DNA of 34,231 bases from NCBI RefSeq assembly GCF_002916655.1, contig NZ_PPSM01000028.1, forward strand, positions 1 to 34,231, read 5' to 3'. This document shows, one piece after another, positions 25,838-34,112 of the stretch. How positions within the stretch are numbered: the stretch's first letter is position 1; every line of letters starts with the position of its first letter. The translations under genes were made by a program, and so were the position numbers. This stretch comes from Novosphingobium sp. HII-3. GTDB lineage: Bacteria; Pseudomonadota; Alphaproteobacteria; Sphingomonadales; Sphingomonadaceae. The notes beneath the pieces were generated by a model that saw only the letters and a program-made list of their open reading frames with translations, searched no databases and was not told where the DNA came from.

Positions 25838-26183
25838 CCGGCCCCTCTGGATCGCCGGCGGAGCGTTCTTCGTCGGGCTGGGCACGCTGGGTATCTTCAT
25901 CCCGCTGCTGCCCACGGTCGTCTTCTATCTCATCGCCGCCTGGTGCTTTTCACGAAGTCATCCGGAGTGGGCCGAGCGGCTCTACCGGCACCCGAAGTAC
26001 GGCCCTCACCTGCGCGAGTGGCGGGACCGGGGCGCCATCACCCGCCGGGGCAAGTACGCGGCCCTTGGCACGATGGCGTTCAGCACCCTCGTCGTAGGGA
26101 TGACGGCGGGGGGCTGGTGGCTGCTGATCCCGCTCGCGGTTCTGGCTACCGTGGGAACCTGGATCTGGACCCGCCCGGAGTGA
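25824..26183 (+). CDS. YbaN/DUF454 family inner membrane protein
   Basis: 119 aa. The DUF454 signature opens the protein: LWIAGGAFFVGLGTLGIFIP, then LLPTVVFYLIAAWCFSRSHP and a polar region ERLYRHPKYGPHLREWRDRG. Two more hydrophobic segments follow (AALGTMAFSTLVVGM; WWLLIPLAVLATVGTWIW). The function of the family is not known. It starts inside the 3' end of sufE (14-bp overlap), so the two are cotranscribed. It is convergent with the L,D-transpeptidase gene, 25 bp away. Confidence 0.88.
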   Translation: MRRLSRPLWIAGGAFFVGLGTLGIFIPLLPTVVFYLIAAWCFSRSHPEWAERLYRHPKYGPHLREWRDRGAITRRGKYAALGTMAFSTLVVGMTAGGWWLLIPLAVLATVGTWIWTRPE

Positions 26184-26208
26184 TGCTTCGAAACGCGGCC
26201 GCCCCCTG

Positions 26209-27555
26209 TCACCTCCGGTCGCGCTGGTAGACGTCGTCAAGCAGCGCGAAGCCCTTCTTCGTCTGCGTCGCCGTGAGATAGGTCAGGTAGACCGGGACGG
26301 GCGCGGGCAGCGGCACGGCCTGTTCAGGCGCCTTGCCCTTCGCTCCGTAGGCCTTACCCATCATCCACCGGCCAAGCTCGGCCGCATCCTCGAGACGAAT
26401 GCAGCCGTTGGAGAAGAACCGGGCATCCTTCGCCAGGAGATCGCGGTTCGGCGTATCGTGAAGGTAAATGCCTTCGTCGTTGGGGAACAGGAACTTGACC
26501 TTCCCCATCGAATTCACCGGCCCCGGCAGTTCACGGACACGCAGGTCCTGCCGCCCGTCGCGAACCGCCTGCCAGTCGATCTTCGCAGGATCGAGGACGG
26601 CGGGCTCATCGCTCCAGTCGGCCAGCGCCTGCATGTTCATGGAGTCCAGCGTGCGGCCGGACAGCACCTTTCGGGCGACATTGTCCCGCACGAGGTAATC
26701 GGGCACGTTCCAGTATGGGTTGAAGATCGCCCAGTTCAGGTATCCGGCCAGCATCGGTGTCTGCGTCCGGGCGGTGCCGACGACGACGCGCATCGAGCCG
26801 ACCTGCTCCCCGTTCTGATAGTAGTAAAGGCGTGCGGCGGCGGCATCGACAACGATATGCCGCACCGCAGGAGAGGGCAGCACGCGCGCCCGCTCCCGGT
26901 TCAGGCGCAACACCTCCAGCGTCTCGCGGTCCGCCCCCCGAGCTTCAGCCGCCCGCAGCGCCTCGCGCATGCGGACGTAGTGAGGGCTCATCCAGCCCAT
27001 CTCGTCCATATAGGCGCCCAGCCTGCGCATGGTCGCCACGCGCAGGACGGCGTCATCCGCCGGGCGGGACGGCTTCAACCCCTTGCCCGCGAAGGTCATG
27101 CCGACATCACGCGCCTTTCGCATGTCGGCAACGTAGCGGGCGAAGGCCCGGGACAAGGCGATGTCCGCCTGCGCCCGCTCCTCCGCGCCGCCCCTGTCGG
27201 CTGCCGCGATCGCCGCACGCAGGGCATCCGGCTTGTAGCGGTCGGGGTCGAGCCCATCGAGGCGCGCATCCTCGATGTAGCCGATCAGCTTTCGGGCGCT
27301 CGGGCCCATCCGGCCCTTTACGCTCCAAACCGGCTCGAAATTCGTGCCGGCATAGAATGCTGCGAGCTTGCCGCCAGCTTCGCCCCGTATCGCTGCCGCC
27401 GTCGCGCGGTCGGCGGCATTCGCGGATGAGGCTTTAGCGCCCGTCTTGGCGGCCGCCGCCTGCGCCGGGTGGATGATTGCCGGCGTGGCGGTCAAGACAA
27501 GCGCGGTTAGCAGCGCGGCTGAGGCCGGGCCGCAGAGAAACGGACGGACATTCAT
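26209..27555 (-). CDS. L,D-transpeptidase (YcbB/YkuD type)
   Basis: 448 aa. A signal peptide (hydrophobic AALLTALVLTATPAII, likely cleaved after HPAQA) is followed by an N-terminal helical region typical of YcbB-like enzymes (GLDPDRYKPDALRAAI). The YkuD catalytic domain starts at about residue 230 (HIVVDAAAARLYYYQNGEQV). The active-site motif HDTPNRDLLAKDARFFSNGC, followed by IRLED, gives His near residue 363 and catalytic Cys near 384. Such enzymes make 3-3 cross-links in peptidoglycan or attach proteins to it. No separate peptidoglycan-binding repeat was evident. The small lipoprotein gene ends 12 bp upstream on the same strand, so they form an operon. Confidence 0.93.
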   Translation of the reverse strand: MNVRPFLCGPASAALLTALVLTATPAIIHPAQAAAAKTGAKASSANAADRATAAAIRGEAGGKLAAFYAGTNFEPVWSVKGRMGPSARKLIGYIEDARLDGLDPDRYKPDALRAAIAAADRGGAEERAQADIALSRAFARYVADMRKARDVGMTFAGKGLKPSRPADDAVLRVATMRRLGAYMDEMGWMSPHYVRMREALRAAEARGADRETLEVLRLNRERARVLPSPAVRHIVVDAAAARLYYYQNGEQVGSMRVVVGTARTQTPMLAGYLNWAIFNPYWNVPDYLVRDNVARKVLSGRTLDSMNMQALADWSDEPAVLDPAKIDWQAVRDGRQDLRVRELPGPVNSMGKVKFLFPNDEGIYLHDTPNRDLLAKDARFFSNGCIRLEDAAELGRWMMGKAYGAKGKAPEQAVPLPAPVPVYLTYLTATQTKKGFALLDDVYQRDRR

Positions 27556-27567
27556 GAAGCTGCTGCG

Positions 27568-27822
<255 letters not shown>

Positions 27823-28014
27823 GCGAAGGTTCCTCTAAAGAATACGTGCCGGGAGGACAGGACCGTCGCTCCCGTGGCACTGCTACAAGGTACCTGCCGA
27901 AACTCCCGAAGAATGCGTTCCGGTCATGCTGCAAGGCGAAAAGGTGCCGCATTCGCGCCGAAACGTCTCCCTGGCGGGATAAATCGAGCCTCGAAGGGTC
28001 GGGACAGAGCCGCC

Positions 28015-28536
28015 CTACCGCTCCTCCACCGCGTCGCGCAGCACGGCGATGCCCTTCGCGCGCTGTGCGCGAAGTTCGCGCTTCAGCACCGCAGGGTCGC
28101 GGGCCACCACGAAGCCGAAACTGACGCCGCCCTCCTTGCCGATCGTGGCGTGATGCAGCTTGTGGGCCTGCACCAGGCGCTTGGCGTAGCCGCGCTTCGG
28201 CACCCAGCGGAAGTACCGCTGGTGTACGAGGCCATCGTGAATCAGCGTATAGATGATGCCGTAGACCAGGACGCCAAGGCCGATCCACGTCCCAGGCTCC
28301 CAGGCCCGGTCCGCCATGACCAGCGGCGAGCCGACGGCGAACATGGCGATGCTGATTCCGGCCCCGAATACGGCATAGAGATCGTTCTTCTCGAGCAGGC
28401 GGTCATGCGGTTCGTGGTGATCGCGATGCCATGCCCAACCGAAGCCATGCATGATGTACTTGTGGCTTGCCCACGCGACGAACTCCATGCCGGCAACGGA
28501 GGCGAGGACGATCAGTATGGCTGCAAGGCTGGACAT
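28015..28536 (-). CDS. crtZ: Beta-carotene hydroxylase CrtZ
   Basis: 173 aa. The four histidine motifs of the fatty-acid-hydroxylase-like di-iron fold are present: HKYIMH, HRDHHEPH, HDGLVHQRY and HKLHHA. Between them are hydrophobic segments (AVFGAGISIAMFAV, WIGLGVLVYGIIYTLI). CrtZ adds 3-hydroxyl groups to beta-carotene to give zeaxanthin; in sphingomonads this feeds yellow pigments such as nostoxanthin. No other carotenoid gene is in the window, so the pathway is dispersed. 192 bp separate it from the downstream lipoprotein gene. Confidence 0.96.
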   Translation of the reverse strand: MSSLAAILIVLASVAGMEFVAWASHKYIMHGFGWAWHRDHHEPHDRLLEKNDLYAVFGAGISIAMFAVGSPLVMADRAWEPGTWIGLGVLVYGIIYTLIHDGLVHQRYFRWVPKRGYAKRLVQAHKLHHATIGKEGGVSFGFVVARDPAVLKRELRAQRAKGIAVLRDAVEER

Positions 28537-28706
28537 GGCCCCTTATAGCAGCCGCTCCGCAGCTTGCGACACTCTCTTACAAAGGCGGACATCTGTGCGA
28601 CAGGTCATGTAGCTGGCGTTCATCTTCAAAGACCTAGAAATGAATGCAACGAAGCGGTCCTTACAGCCACCGCTTCCGGTTTCAGGGTTCAACAAGGAAG
28701 ACCGTC

Positions 28707-29057
28707 ATGCGCACGTTCACGAAGATCATCGCTCCCGCCGTCGTCGCCGCGCTGGGCTTCACCGCCGTCACTCCCGCGATCGCGGAGGCCGCTCCCCGCC
28801 ACCAGACGTCCAGCCAGTCGTCCAGCGTTCGCGCCGAGATCAGCGGCCTGCGTGCCCAGATTGACCGCGCCGCCGCCCGCCGGACCATCTCGCAGCGAGA
28901 GGCGACGAACCTGCGCCGCGACGCCGCCCAGGTCCAGAAGCTCTACACCAGCTACGCACGCAACGGGCTGAGCCGTCAGGAAACCCGGACGCTTCAGAAT
29001 CGCGTCGACCGCATCAAGGCAGAGTTGCGCGCGGACCGTCGCGATCAGCGCCGCTAA
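28707..29057 (+). CDS. Small secreted helical protein of unknown function
   Basis: 116 aa from [18 protein letters not shown], with a signal peptide likely cleaved after AIAEAA. The mature part is strongly basic and helical: [39 protein letters not shown] and [20 protein letters not shown], ending RRDQRR. The heptad spacing suggests a helical hairpin or coiled coil. The segments ISQREA and LSRQET look like two copies of one element. AAGGAAG precedes the ATG by about 6 bases, which favours this start over an upstream frame. I recognise no characterised family. Confidence 0.72.
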   Translation: MRTFTKIIAPAVVAALGFTAVTPAIAEAAPRHQTSSQSSSVRAEISGLRAQIDRAAARRTISQREATNLRRDAAQVQKLYTSYARNGLSRQETRTLQNRVDRIKAELRADRRDQRR

Positions 29058-29082
29058 GCCGCCACAATAAAATTACACACGA

Positions 29083-29123
29083 AGGCGCCTTTGCACCGCT
29101 TGAATTGCGGAGCAGGGGCGCCT
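29083..29123 (+). promoter_or_regulatory. Large hairpin in the leuC leader
   Basis: Outer stem AGGCGCC/GGCGCCT (7 bp), a TT/GG internal loop, TGC/GCA, an A-A mismatch, then CCGC/GCGG closing the loop TTGAATT. It ends 14 bases before the leuC ATG. No U tract follows. The only purine-rich, Shine-Dalgarno-like bases (GGAG and GGGG) are inside its 3' arm. It could control leuC expression or protect the 3' end of the upstream transcript. Confidence 0.5.
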
Positions 29124-29137
29124 ATTCGCGCTCAATC

Positions 29138-30577
29138 ATGACAACAGCACCGCGCACCCTCTACCAGAAGATCTGGGACGCCCACGTCGTCGACACGCGC
29201 GACGACGGTACCTGCCTCATCTACATCGACCGGCACATTGTGCATGAAGTGACGAGCCCGCAGGCTTTCGAAAGCCTTCGCGCCGCCGGTCGACCGGTAC
29301 GCCGTCCCGACCTTACGCTTGCCGTGCCCGATCACAACCTGCCCACCACCGCCCGCCGGGACTCTGCCGGCAACCGCATCCCCATCGCCGATCCGCAAAG
29401 CGCGCAGCAGCTGGAAGCGCTGGAACGGAACGCCCCGGCCTTCGGCATCCGCTACATCGGGGACGCCGATCCCGAACAGGGCATTGTTCACGTCATCGGT
29501 CCCGAACAGGGCTTCTCCCTGCCCGGCGCGACCATCGTGTGCGGGGACAGCCACACCGCCTGCAACGGCGGTCTGGGCGCCCTCGCCTTCGGTATCGGCA
29601 CCAGTGAGGTGGAGCACGTGCTCGCCACGCAGACCCTGCTGCTCAAGCAGTCCAAGACCTTCGAGGTCCGCGTCGAGGGCACTCTGGGGGCCGGCGTCAC
29701 GCCCAAGGACGTGATTCTCCACGTCATCGGCGTGATCGGCACCGCCGGCGGCACCGGCTACGTCATCGAATACACCGGCAATGTCTTCCGCGAGATGTCC
29801 GTCGAGGGTCGCCTGACGGTCTCGAACATGTCGATCGAAGCGGGCGCCCGCGCCGGCCTGGTCGCTCCGGACGAAACGACATTCGAATACGTCAAGGGCC
29901 GGCCCTATGCGCCAAAGGGCGAGGACTGGGACAAGGCCGTAGCGTGGTGGAAGAGCCTCGCCACCGACGAAGGCGCGACTTACGACAAGTCCGTGTTCAT
30001 CCGCGCCGAGGACATCCAGCCGACCGTCACCTGGGGCACCAGCCCGGAAGACACCTCCGGCATCGGCGGCGTCGTCCCGGCACCGGAGGACTTCGCGGAC
30101 GCATCCAAGCGCGATGCCGTGAAGCACAGCCTCGAGTACATGGGCCTGACGCCCGGGACGCGCCTTACCGATGTCGAAGTGCAGAACATCTTCATCGGCA
30201 GCTGCACCAACAGCCGCATCGAAGACATCCGCGCCGCCGCCGAAGTCCTGAAGGGACGTCGCAAGGCGGGCAACGTCAAGTGGGCGATCGTCGTGCCGGG
30301 TTCGGGACTCGTCAAGGCGCAGGCCGAAGCGGAGGGGCTGGACAAGATCATCATGGACGCCGGCCTCGAATGGCGCGAGCCCGGCTGCTCGGCGTGCCTT
30401 GCCATGAACCCGGACAAGGTGCCGGCAGGCGAACGCTGCGCGTCCACCAGCAACCGCAACTTCACCGGGCGGCAGGGGCCTGGCTCGCGCACGCACCTGA
30501 TGAGTCCCGCGATGGCGGCGGCGGCTGCCGTCACCGGCAAGTTGACCGATGTGCGCGACCTGGCGCCCGTGATCTGA
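29138..30577 (+). CDS. leuC: 3-isopropylmalate dehydratase, large subunit
   Basis: 479 aa. Starts [18 protein letters not shown]. Aconitase-fold landmarks: [48 protein letters not shown], and the [4Fe-4S] ligands: one Cys in [12 protein letters not shown] and two in [30 protein letters not shown] is near the end. With LeuD it isomerises 2- to 3-isopropylmalate in leucine synthesis. The ATG at 29138 is chosen by homology. The 14 bases before it have no Shine-Dalgarno and follow a large hairpin. A 60-aa gene separates it from leuD. Confidence 0.98.
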   Translation: MTTAPRTLYQKIWDAHVVDTRDDGTCLIYIDRHIVHEVTSPQAFESLRAAGRPVRRPDLTLAVPDHNLPTTARRDSAGNRIPIADPQSAQQLEALERNAPAFGIRYIGDADPEQGIVHVIGPEQGFSLPGATIVCGDSHTACNGGLGALAFGIGTSEVEHVLATQTLLLKQSKTFEVRVEGTLGAGVTPKDVILHVIGVIGTAGGTGYVIEYTGNVFREMSVEGRLTVSNMSIEAGARAGLVAPDETTFEYVKGRPYAPKGEDWDKAVAWWKSLATDEGATYDKSVFIRAEDIQPTVTWGTSPEDTSGIGGVVPAPEDFADASKRDAVKHSLEYMGLTPGTRLTDVEVQNIFIGSCTNSRIEDIRAAAEVLKGRRKAGNVKWAIVVPGSGLVKAQAEAEGLDKIIMDAGLEWREPGCSACLAMNPDKVPAGERCASTSNRNFTGRQGPGSRTHLMSPAMAAAAAVTGKLTDVRDLAPVI

Positions 30578-30603
30578 CGCGCACAAGCTGATAGGATAGG
30601 TTC

Positions 30604-30786
30604 ATGTCCCACGAATCCGACAACTCGCTGGCCGGCAAGGCCGCAATCGCCGCCGGCGCCGCCATCGGCTCGGCCGCAATCGCCGCCGCCCTCCTCTTCG
30701 TGAAGCGCCGCAAGGACAAGAAGACGCAGGAGCCGCAGCCCGGCCAGACCGGCACCGCGCCGCACTACCCGGCAGAGACCGACTGA
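30604..30786 (+). CDS. 60-aa single-helix membrane protein between leuC and leuD
   Basis: Polar start [11 protein letters not shown], then one Ala-rich helix [20 protein letters not shown], a basic stop-transfer ([11 protein letters not shown]) and a Pro/Gly tail. It lies 26 bp after leuC, and its TGA overlaps the leuD ATG (TGATG), so leuD translation may depend on it. GATAGG precedes the ATG. I recognise no family. Orientation with a cytoplasmic tail is inferred from the positive charges. Confidence 0.75.
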   Translation: MSHESDNSLAGKAAIAAGAAIGSAAIAAALLFVKRRKDKKTQEPQPGQTGTAPHYPAETD

Positions 30787-31385
30787 TGCAGCCGATCAGC
30801 CACGTCGCCGGCAAGGCGATCCCCTTCGGCCGCAAGAACGTCGATACCGACGTCATTATCCCTGCGCACTGGCTCAAGACCATCACCCGCGAAGGCCTTG
30901 GCAAGGGTGCATTCGAAGCGGTGAAGAAGGAGCCGGGCAACGTCTTCACGGACGAAACCTGGGCCGGCGCCCCGATCCTCGTCGCCGGAGACAACTTCGG
31001 CTGCGGTTCCAGCCGTGAACATGCCGCCTGGGCTCTGCTCGACATGGGGGTGACCTGCGTGATCGCGCCCAGCTTCTCGGATATCTTCTCGGGCAACGCG
31101 TTCAAAAACGGCATCCTCACCGTGGCCCTGCCGCAGGAGGCGATCGACCGCCTCATGGACGTGGCGCGGGAGCACCCGATCGACGTCGATCTCGACACTC
31201 AGACGGTGACCACGCCGTTCCAGGATCGCTTCACCTTCGAGATCGACGCCTTTCGCAAGCACTGCCTGCTTAACGGCCTTGATGAGGTGGGCCTCACCAT
31301 GGCGCAGGGTGACGCCATCGGCAGCTACGAGGCGAAGGCGAAGGACGCCCTGCCGTTCCTGGCCCAGGCGACCGTCGCCGCCTGA
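30786..31385 (+). CDS. leuD: 3-isopropylmalate dehydratase, small subunit
   Basis: 199 aa. Small-subunit landmarks: [20 protein letters not shown] near the start, [20 protein letters not shown] (swivel-domain substrate-binding loop), [20 protein letters not shown] and the C-terminal [19 protein letters not shown]. It forms the heterodimer with LeuC. The start overlaps the stop of the 60-aa gene by one base. An 11-bp hairpin without a U tract follows 7 bp after the stop. Confidence 0.98.
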   Translation: MQPISHVAGKAIPFGRKNVDTDVIIPAHWLKTITREGLGKGAFEAVKKEPGNVFTDETWAGAPILVAGDNFGCGSSREHAAWALLDMGVTCVIAPSFSDIFSGNAFKNGILTVALPQEAIDRLMDVAREHPIDVDLDTQTVTTPFQDRFTFEIDAFRKHCLLNGLDEVGLTMAQGDAIGSYEAKAKDALPFLAQATVAA

Positions 31386-31392
31386 CAAGACC

Positions 31393-31421
31393 GCTTCCCT
31401 GCCCTGATCCGGCGGGGAAGC
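31393..31421 (+). terminator. Hairpin after leuD
   Basis: An 11-bp stem GCTTCCCTGCC/GGCGGGGAAGC (one T-G pair) with a 7-base loop, but no following U tract. It may stop Rho-dependent readthrough or stabilise the mRNA end rather than act as an intrinsic terminator. Confidence 0.5.
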
Positions 31422-31528
31422 AGACACTGCACCCTGTCGATCGTTGAAGGTCGCGCGAAACAGGGATTGCCCCGGTCCCCGGCGTTCCCTATCGGCAAGC
31501 CTGAAGCTCCACGACAGAGGTTGTCCCA

Positions 31529-31846
31529 ATGACCAGTTTCCAGGATCGCGAGCGCGCAGAAGAAGCCAAGTTCGCTCTTGATGCCGACACTCAGTTTCGC
31601 ATCCAGGCGCGGCGCAACCGCCTTGTCGGCGAATGGGCGGCCGAGCGCATGAAGCTCTCGCACGCCGAAACGGAAGCCTATGCCAAGGCCGTGGTCCAGG
31701 CCGACTTCGAAGAAGCCGGCGACGAGGACGTGATCCGCAAGCTGCTGGGCGATCTCACCGCCGCGGGCGTCGATACGTCCGAGAGTGAAGTGCGCACGGC
31801 TCTTGAAGCCAAGCAGGTCGAAGCCCGTCGCCAGCTTCTTGGCTGA
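31529..31846 (+). CDS. DUF1476 protein (F1-ATPase inhibitor zeta subunit type)
   Basis: 105 aa, alphaproteobacterial family size. It starts MTSFQDRERAEEAKFALDAD and continues RIQARRNRLVGEWAAERMKL, then EEAGDEDVIRKLLGDLTAAG. In Paracoccus the zeta subunit inhibits F1F0-ATPase by inserting its N-terminus into F1. The N-terminal DRERAEEAKF block fits that family. Inhibitory strength in other alphaproteobacteria varies, so the role here is probable but not certain. It is first of a likely DUF1476-bolA-grxD transcript, 24 bp before bolA. Confidence 0.92.
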   Translation: MTSFQDRERAEEAKFALDADTQFRIQARRNRLVGEWAAERMKLSHAETEAYAKAVVQADFEEAGDEDVIRKLLGDLTAAGVDTSESEVRTALEAKQVEARRQLLG

Positions 31847-31869
31847 CGCGAAACCCTGAGGATTGACAC

Positions 31870-32103
31870 ATGGCGATGTCCGCCGAAGAGATCGAGACCC
31901 TCATCCGTGCAGCCCTGCCGGATGCAGAGGTGACGATCACCGACCTTGCAGGTGACGGTGATCACTATTCCGCCCACGTCGTTTCGGCAGCCTTCGCCGG
32001 AAAGCCCCGCGTCATCCAGCACAAGCTGGTCTACGAGGCTCTGGGCGGCCGCATGGGCGGTGTGCTCCACGCCTTGCAACTTACCACCGCCGTCCCCAAC
32101 TGA
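31870..32103 (+). CDS. BolA family protein
   Basis: 77 aa, short BolA form (IbaG/BolA2-like). The order IETLIRAALPDAEVTITDLA, GDGDHYSAHVVSAAFAGKPR, then VIQHKLVYEALGGRMGGVLH matches the fold, with the conserved HKLVY His and the MGG turn. It usually pairs with a CGFS glutaredoxin to carry or sense [2Fe-2S] clusters, and such a gene is immediately downstream (30 bp). GAGG lies 8 bases before the ATG. A second ATG two codons later is possible. Confidence 0.94.
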   Translation: MAMSAEEIETLIRAALPDAEVTITDLAGDGDHYSAHVVSAAFAGKPRVIQHKLVYEALGGRMGGVLHALQLTTAVPN

Positions 32104-32133
32104 CGTCGCATACTAAACCAAGGGTTCTATAAA

Positions 32134-32463
32134 ATGTCCGACGTCAACGCCCGCATTGGCGACATTGTCAGCAGCAACGATGTGGTTCTCTTCATGAAGG
32201 GCACTCCGCTGTTTCCGCAGTGCGGCTTCTCGAGCCGTGCGATCGCGATCCTCGATCACCTCGGCGTCTCCTACGAAACCGTCGATGTGCTGCAGGACAT
32301 GGAGATCCGTCAGGGCATCAAGACCTTCTCCGACTGGCCCACGATTCCCCAGCTCTACGTGAAGGGTGAGTTCGTCGGCGGCAGCGACATCATGATGGAG
32401 ATGTACGAGGCCGGAGAGCTGCATCAGCTCATGACCGATAGTGGAATCGCCGCACAGGCCTGA
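32134..32463 (+). CDS. grxD: Monothiol glutaredoxin, Grx4 family
   Basis: 109 aa. Active site PQCGFSSRA (CGFS), with [11 protein letters not shown] before it, [39 protein letters not shown] (cis-Pro and GSH-binding Gly-Gly) and [11 protein letters not shown]. These glutaredoxins bind a glutathione-ligated [2Fe-2S] cluster and deliver it to targets. Adjacent bolA fits the known BolA-Grx heterodimer. A strong terminator follows 26 bp downstream. Confidence 0.97.
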   Translation: MSDVNARIGDIVSSNDVVLFMKGTPLFPQCGFSSRAIAILDHLGVSYETVDVLQDMEIRQGIKTFSDWPTIPQLYVKGEFVGGSDIMMEMYEAGELHQLMTDSGIAAQA

Positions 32464-32489
32464 CCCTTCGGCGAGACGCGAATAGTGAA

Positions 32490-32523
32490 GGCTCGGGAAC
32501 CACTTCCCGGGCCTTTTGCTTTT
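32490..32523 (+). terminator. Rho-independent terminator after grxD
   Basis: A 10-bp stem GGCTCGGGAA/TTCCCGGGCC (one T-G pair) with loop CCAC, followed by TTTTGCTTTT. It ends the DUF1476-bolA-grxD transcript and shows that the Nudix gene must start further downstream. Confidence 0.93.
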
Positions 32524-32788
32524 CCTTCAGGCTGATCGGGAACCCCGGGGAGGCGGAACCGGGAGACTGACCGGTCCCGCCTCAGTCGAGACTGCTCTCG
32601 GGGTACAATACTCCTTAAGCAGGCGCCGTGCCAGTTTTCATTTGCGCCTGGAATCAGGCGTTCGCCGTGCCGGCCGCGCGCCCGTCTCACATCAACATGT
32701 AAAGTCTGCCGACACCCGCCTCGGCGGTATGGCCGCTTCCATCGCGATTCTCCTTGCGGGCCTGCACGCCATCGGCAACGGTCCAGCC

Positions 32789-33583
32789 ATGTTTCCCAGT
32801 GCTCCTTCCCACCTGCCGATGCCTTCGCAGGGTGTCCGTGTCGTTCCGGCCGCCACCGTCGTGATCTTCCGCCATGCCGCTGACGGCGGACCGCCCGAAC
32901 TGCTGATGGTGCAGCGATCGGACGGGATGCGCTTCGCAGGCGGCGCGGCCGTGTTCCCGGGCGGCCGCGTCGACCCCGCCGATCATGACCTCGCCCGGCA
33001 GCTTCTGCCGGACCAGCCCGAGGAGATCGCCGCCGCACGGATTGCAGCCGTCCGCGAAACGCTGGAAGAGACGGGCCTCCTCATCGCCATCCGCACCCCC
33101 GTCACGGCCCGGGAAGCCGTTGCCGCACGGGCGATGCTTTTGGAGACCGGCCGGCTGGACACCGTTCTCGCACACTTCGGATGGGAACTGGACCTTGGCC
33201 GACTGGCGTTCTTCGCGCACTGGTGCCCCTTGTGGGAAGGCGCTTTCGACACCCGGTTCTTCGTGCTGGACCTCGGCACCGGGGCGGTGGATGTCACCGT
33301 CGACGCGACCGAGAATTCCCGCCTCTTCTGGACCAGCGCCGCCGACGCCCTAGCCATGGCCGACCGCGGAGAGATCGCGGTGATCTTTCCCACACGACGC
33401 AATCTTGAGCGACTGGCGCAATACGCCGGCCACGCTGAAGCTCTCGCCGACATCGCGGCACATCCGGTTCATCGCATCCATCCGGCCATCGAACTGAGCG
33501 ATGGCGAGGAGTGGCTGGTTATTCCCGACGGCCTCGGTTACCCGGTACTCGGCCAGCTCAAGAGCAGCGCGCGACGGGGATAG
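32789..33583 (+). CDS. Nudix hydrolase (NUDT19-like, expanded Nudix box)
   Basis: About 264 aa from the chosen ATG. A beta strand (VVPAATVVIFRHAADGGPPE) leads to MVQRSDGMRFAGGAAVFPGG and, after an insertion, the catalytic helix AAVRETLEETGLLI (REXXEETG). The distance between the Gly of FPGG and RE is longer than in the classical GX5EX7RE box, as in the NUDT19 family, whose animal members hydrolyse acyl-CoA/CoA. A helical cap with FFAHWCPLWEGAFDTRFFVL follows. The substrate is unknown. The start is uncertain: ATGs at 32729, 32789 and 32819 all have poor ribosome binding sites, and the frame above 32729 runs into the grxD terminator. Confidence 0.85.
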   Translation: MFPSAPSHLPMPSQGVRVVPAATVVIFRHAADGGPPELLMVQRSDGMRFAGGAAVFPGGRVDPADHDLARQLLPDQPEEIAAARIAAVRETLEETGLLIAIRTPVTAREAVAARAMLLETGRLDTVLAHFGWELDLGRLAFFAHWCPLWEGAFDTRFFVLDLGTGAVDVTVDATENSRLFWTSAADALAMADRGEIAVIFPTRRNLERLAQYAGHAEALADIAAHPVHRIHPAIELSDGEEWLVIPDGLGYPVLGQLKSSARRG

Positions 33584-33639
33584 AACGTGAGGCGAGCCGT
33601 CCGTCAGGCGGCGCGCTTCGAGGTAAGGTGGTGCAGGTC

Positions 33640-33716
33640 TGGCGCGCCCGGCAGGGTTCGAACCTGCGACCCCAAGCTTAGAAGGCTCGTGCTCTATCCA
33701 GCTGAGCTACGGGCGC
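33640..33716 (-). tRNA. tRNA-Arg (anticodon UCU)
   Basis: On the minus strand: acceptor GCGCCCG/CGGGCGC, discriminator G and encoded CCA, D-arm TAGCTCAGCTGGATAGAGC, anticodon stem CGAGC/GCTTG with loop CTTCTAA (anticodon TCT), and T-arm GCAGGTTCGAACCTGC. It is 77 nt and reads AGA (and AGG) codons. Upstream on the same strand, TTGACG and a weak TACCGG 17 bases apart could be its promoter. The region beyond its 5' end carries mobile-element-type genes. Confidence 0.97.
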
Positions 33717-33795
33717 GCACTATGTTTTCTCGGACTTCCGGTAGTCTGAGCCCTTCAAGCCGTCAACTTGAAAGGGGAACAGGGAGGCAACGTTC

Positions 33796-33835
33796 GGCAC
33801 ATACGGGCACATTGCGGTCACATATCCAGGCACAC
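33796..33835. repeat. Phased GGCACAT-type repeats
   Basis: GGCACAT (33796), GGCACAT (33806), GGTCACAT (33816) and GGCACAC (33829). The first three begin exactly 10 bp apart, so they face one side of the helix. They lie 50-90 bp before the DUF551-type gene and could be an operator for a mobile-element regulator. Confidence 0.4.
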
Positions 33836-33884
33836 CGGGCGGGCACCTTTTGCTCCCTCGCTTCGTCATCGATGGAGGCTGCCC

Positions 33885-34112
33885 ATGTGCACTGAGATCT
33901 ACGTGCGAGGTTGGCAGCCAGTTGAAACCGCTCCCCATGGCAAGCCAGTGTTACTGGCGTGGCAAGACTGGCGCGACGGCAAGTGGATTATGGACGTGGG
34001 GGCCGCCTCGACCGGCGAGCGCAACGAGGTCGCCAGCAGCATATCGCACCACGGATCGGCTACCCATTGGATGCCCCTCCCCCAGCATCCCTCAGAGGAG
34101 CCCTCAGCATGA
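33885..34112 (+). CDS. DUF551-like protein (phage/island type)
   Basis: 75 aa from MCTEIYVRGWQPVETAP. The pattern WQPVETAPHGKPVLLAW, then DGKWIMDVG, and the closing ATHWMPLPQHP matches DUF551 (WISV.E..P....PVL ... ITHWMPLPEPP), a small family of unknown function common in prophages and islands. GGAGG lies 6 bases before the ATG, which decides this start over a longer upstream frame. Its stop overlaps the next start (ATGA), so the two are cotranscribed. Confidence 0.78.
   Translation: MCTEIYVRGWQPVETAPHGKPVLLAWQDWRDGKWIMDVGAASTGERNEVASSISHHGSATHWMPLPQHPSEEPSA

Noticed and set aside
32516..32788. An upstream extension of the Nudix gene by up to 91 codons
   Set aside because: It starts inside the U tract of the grxD terminator and has no similarity to Nudix N-termini.
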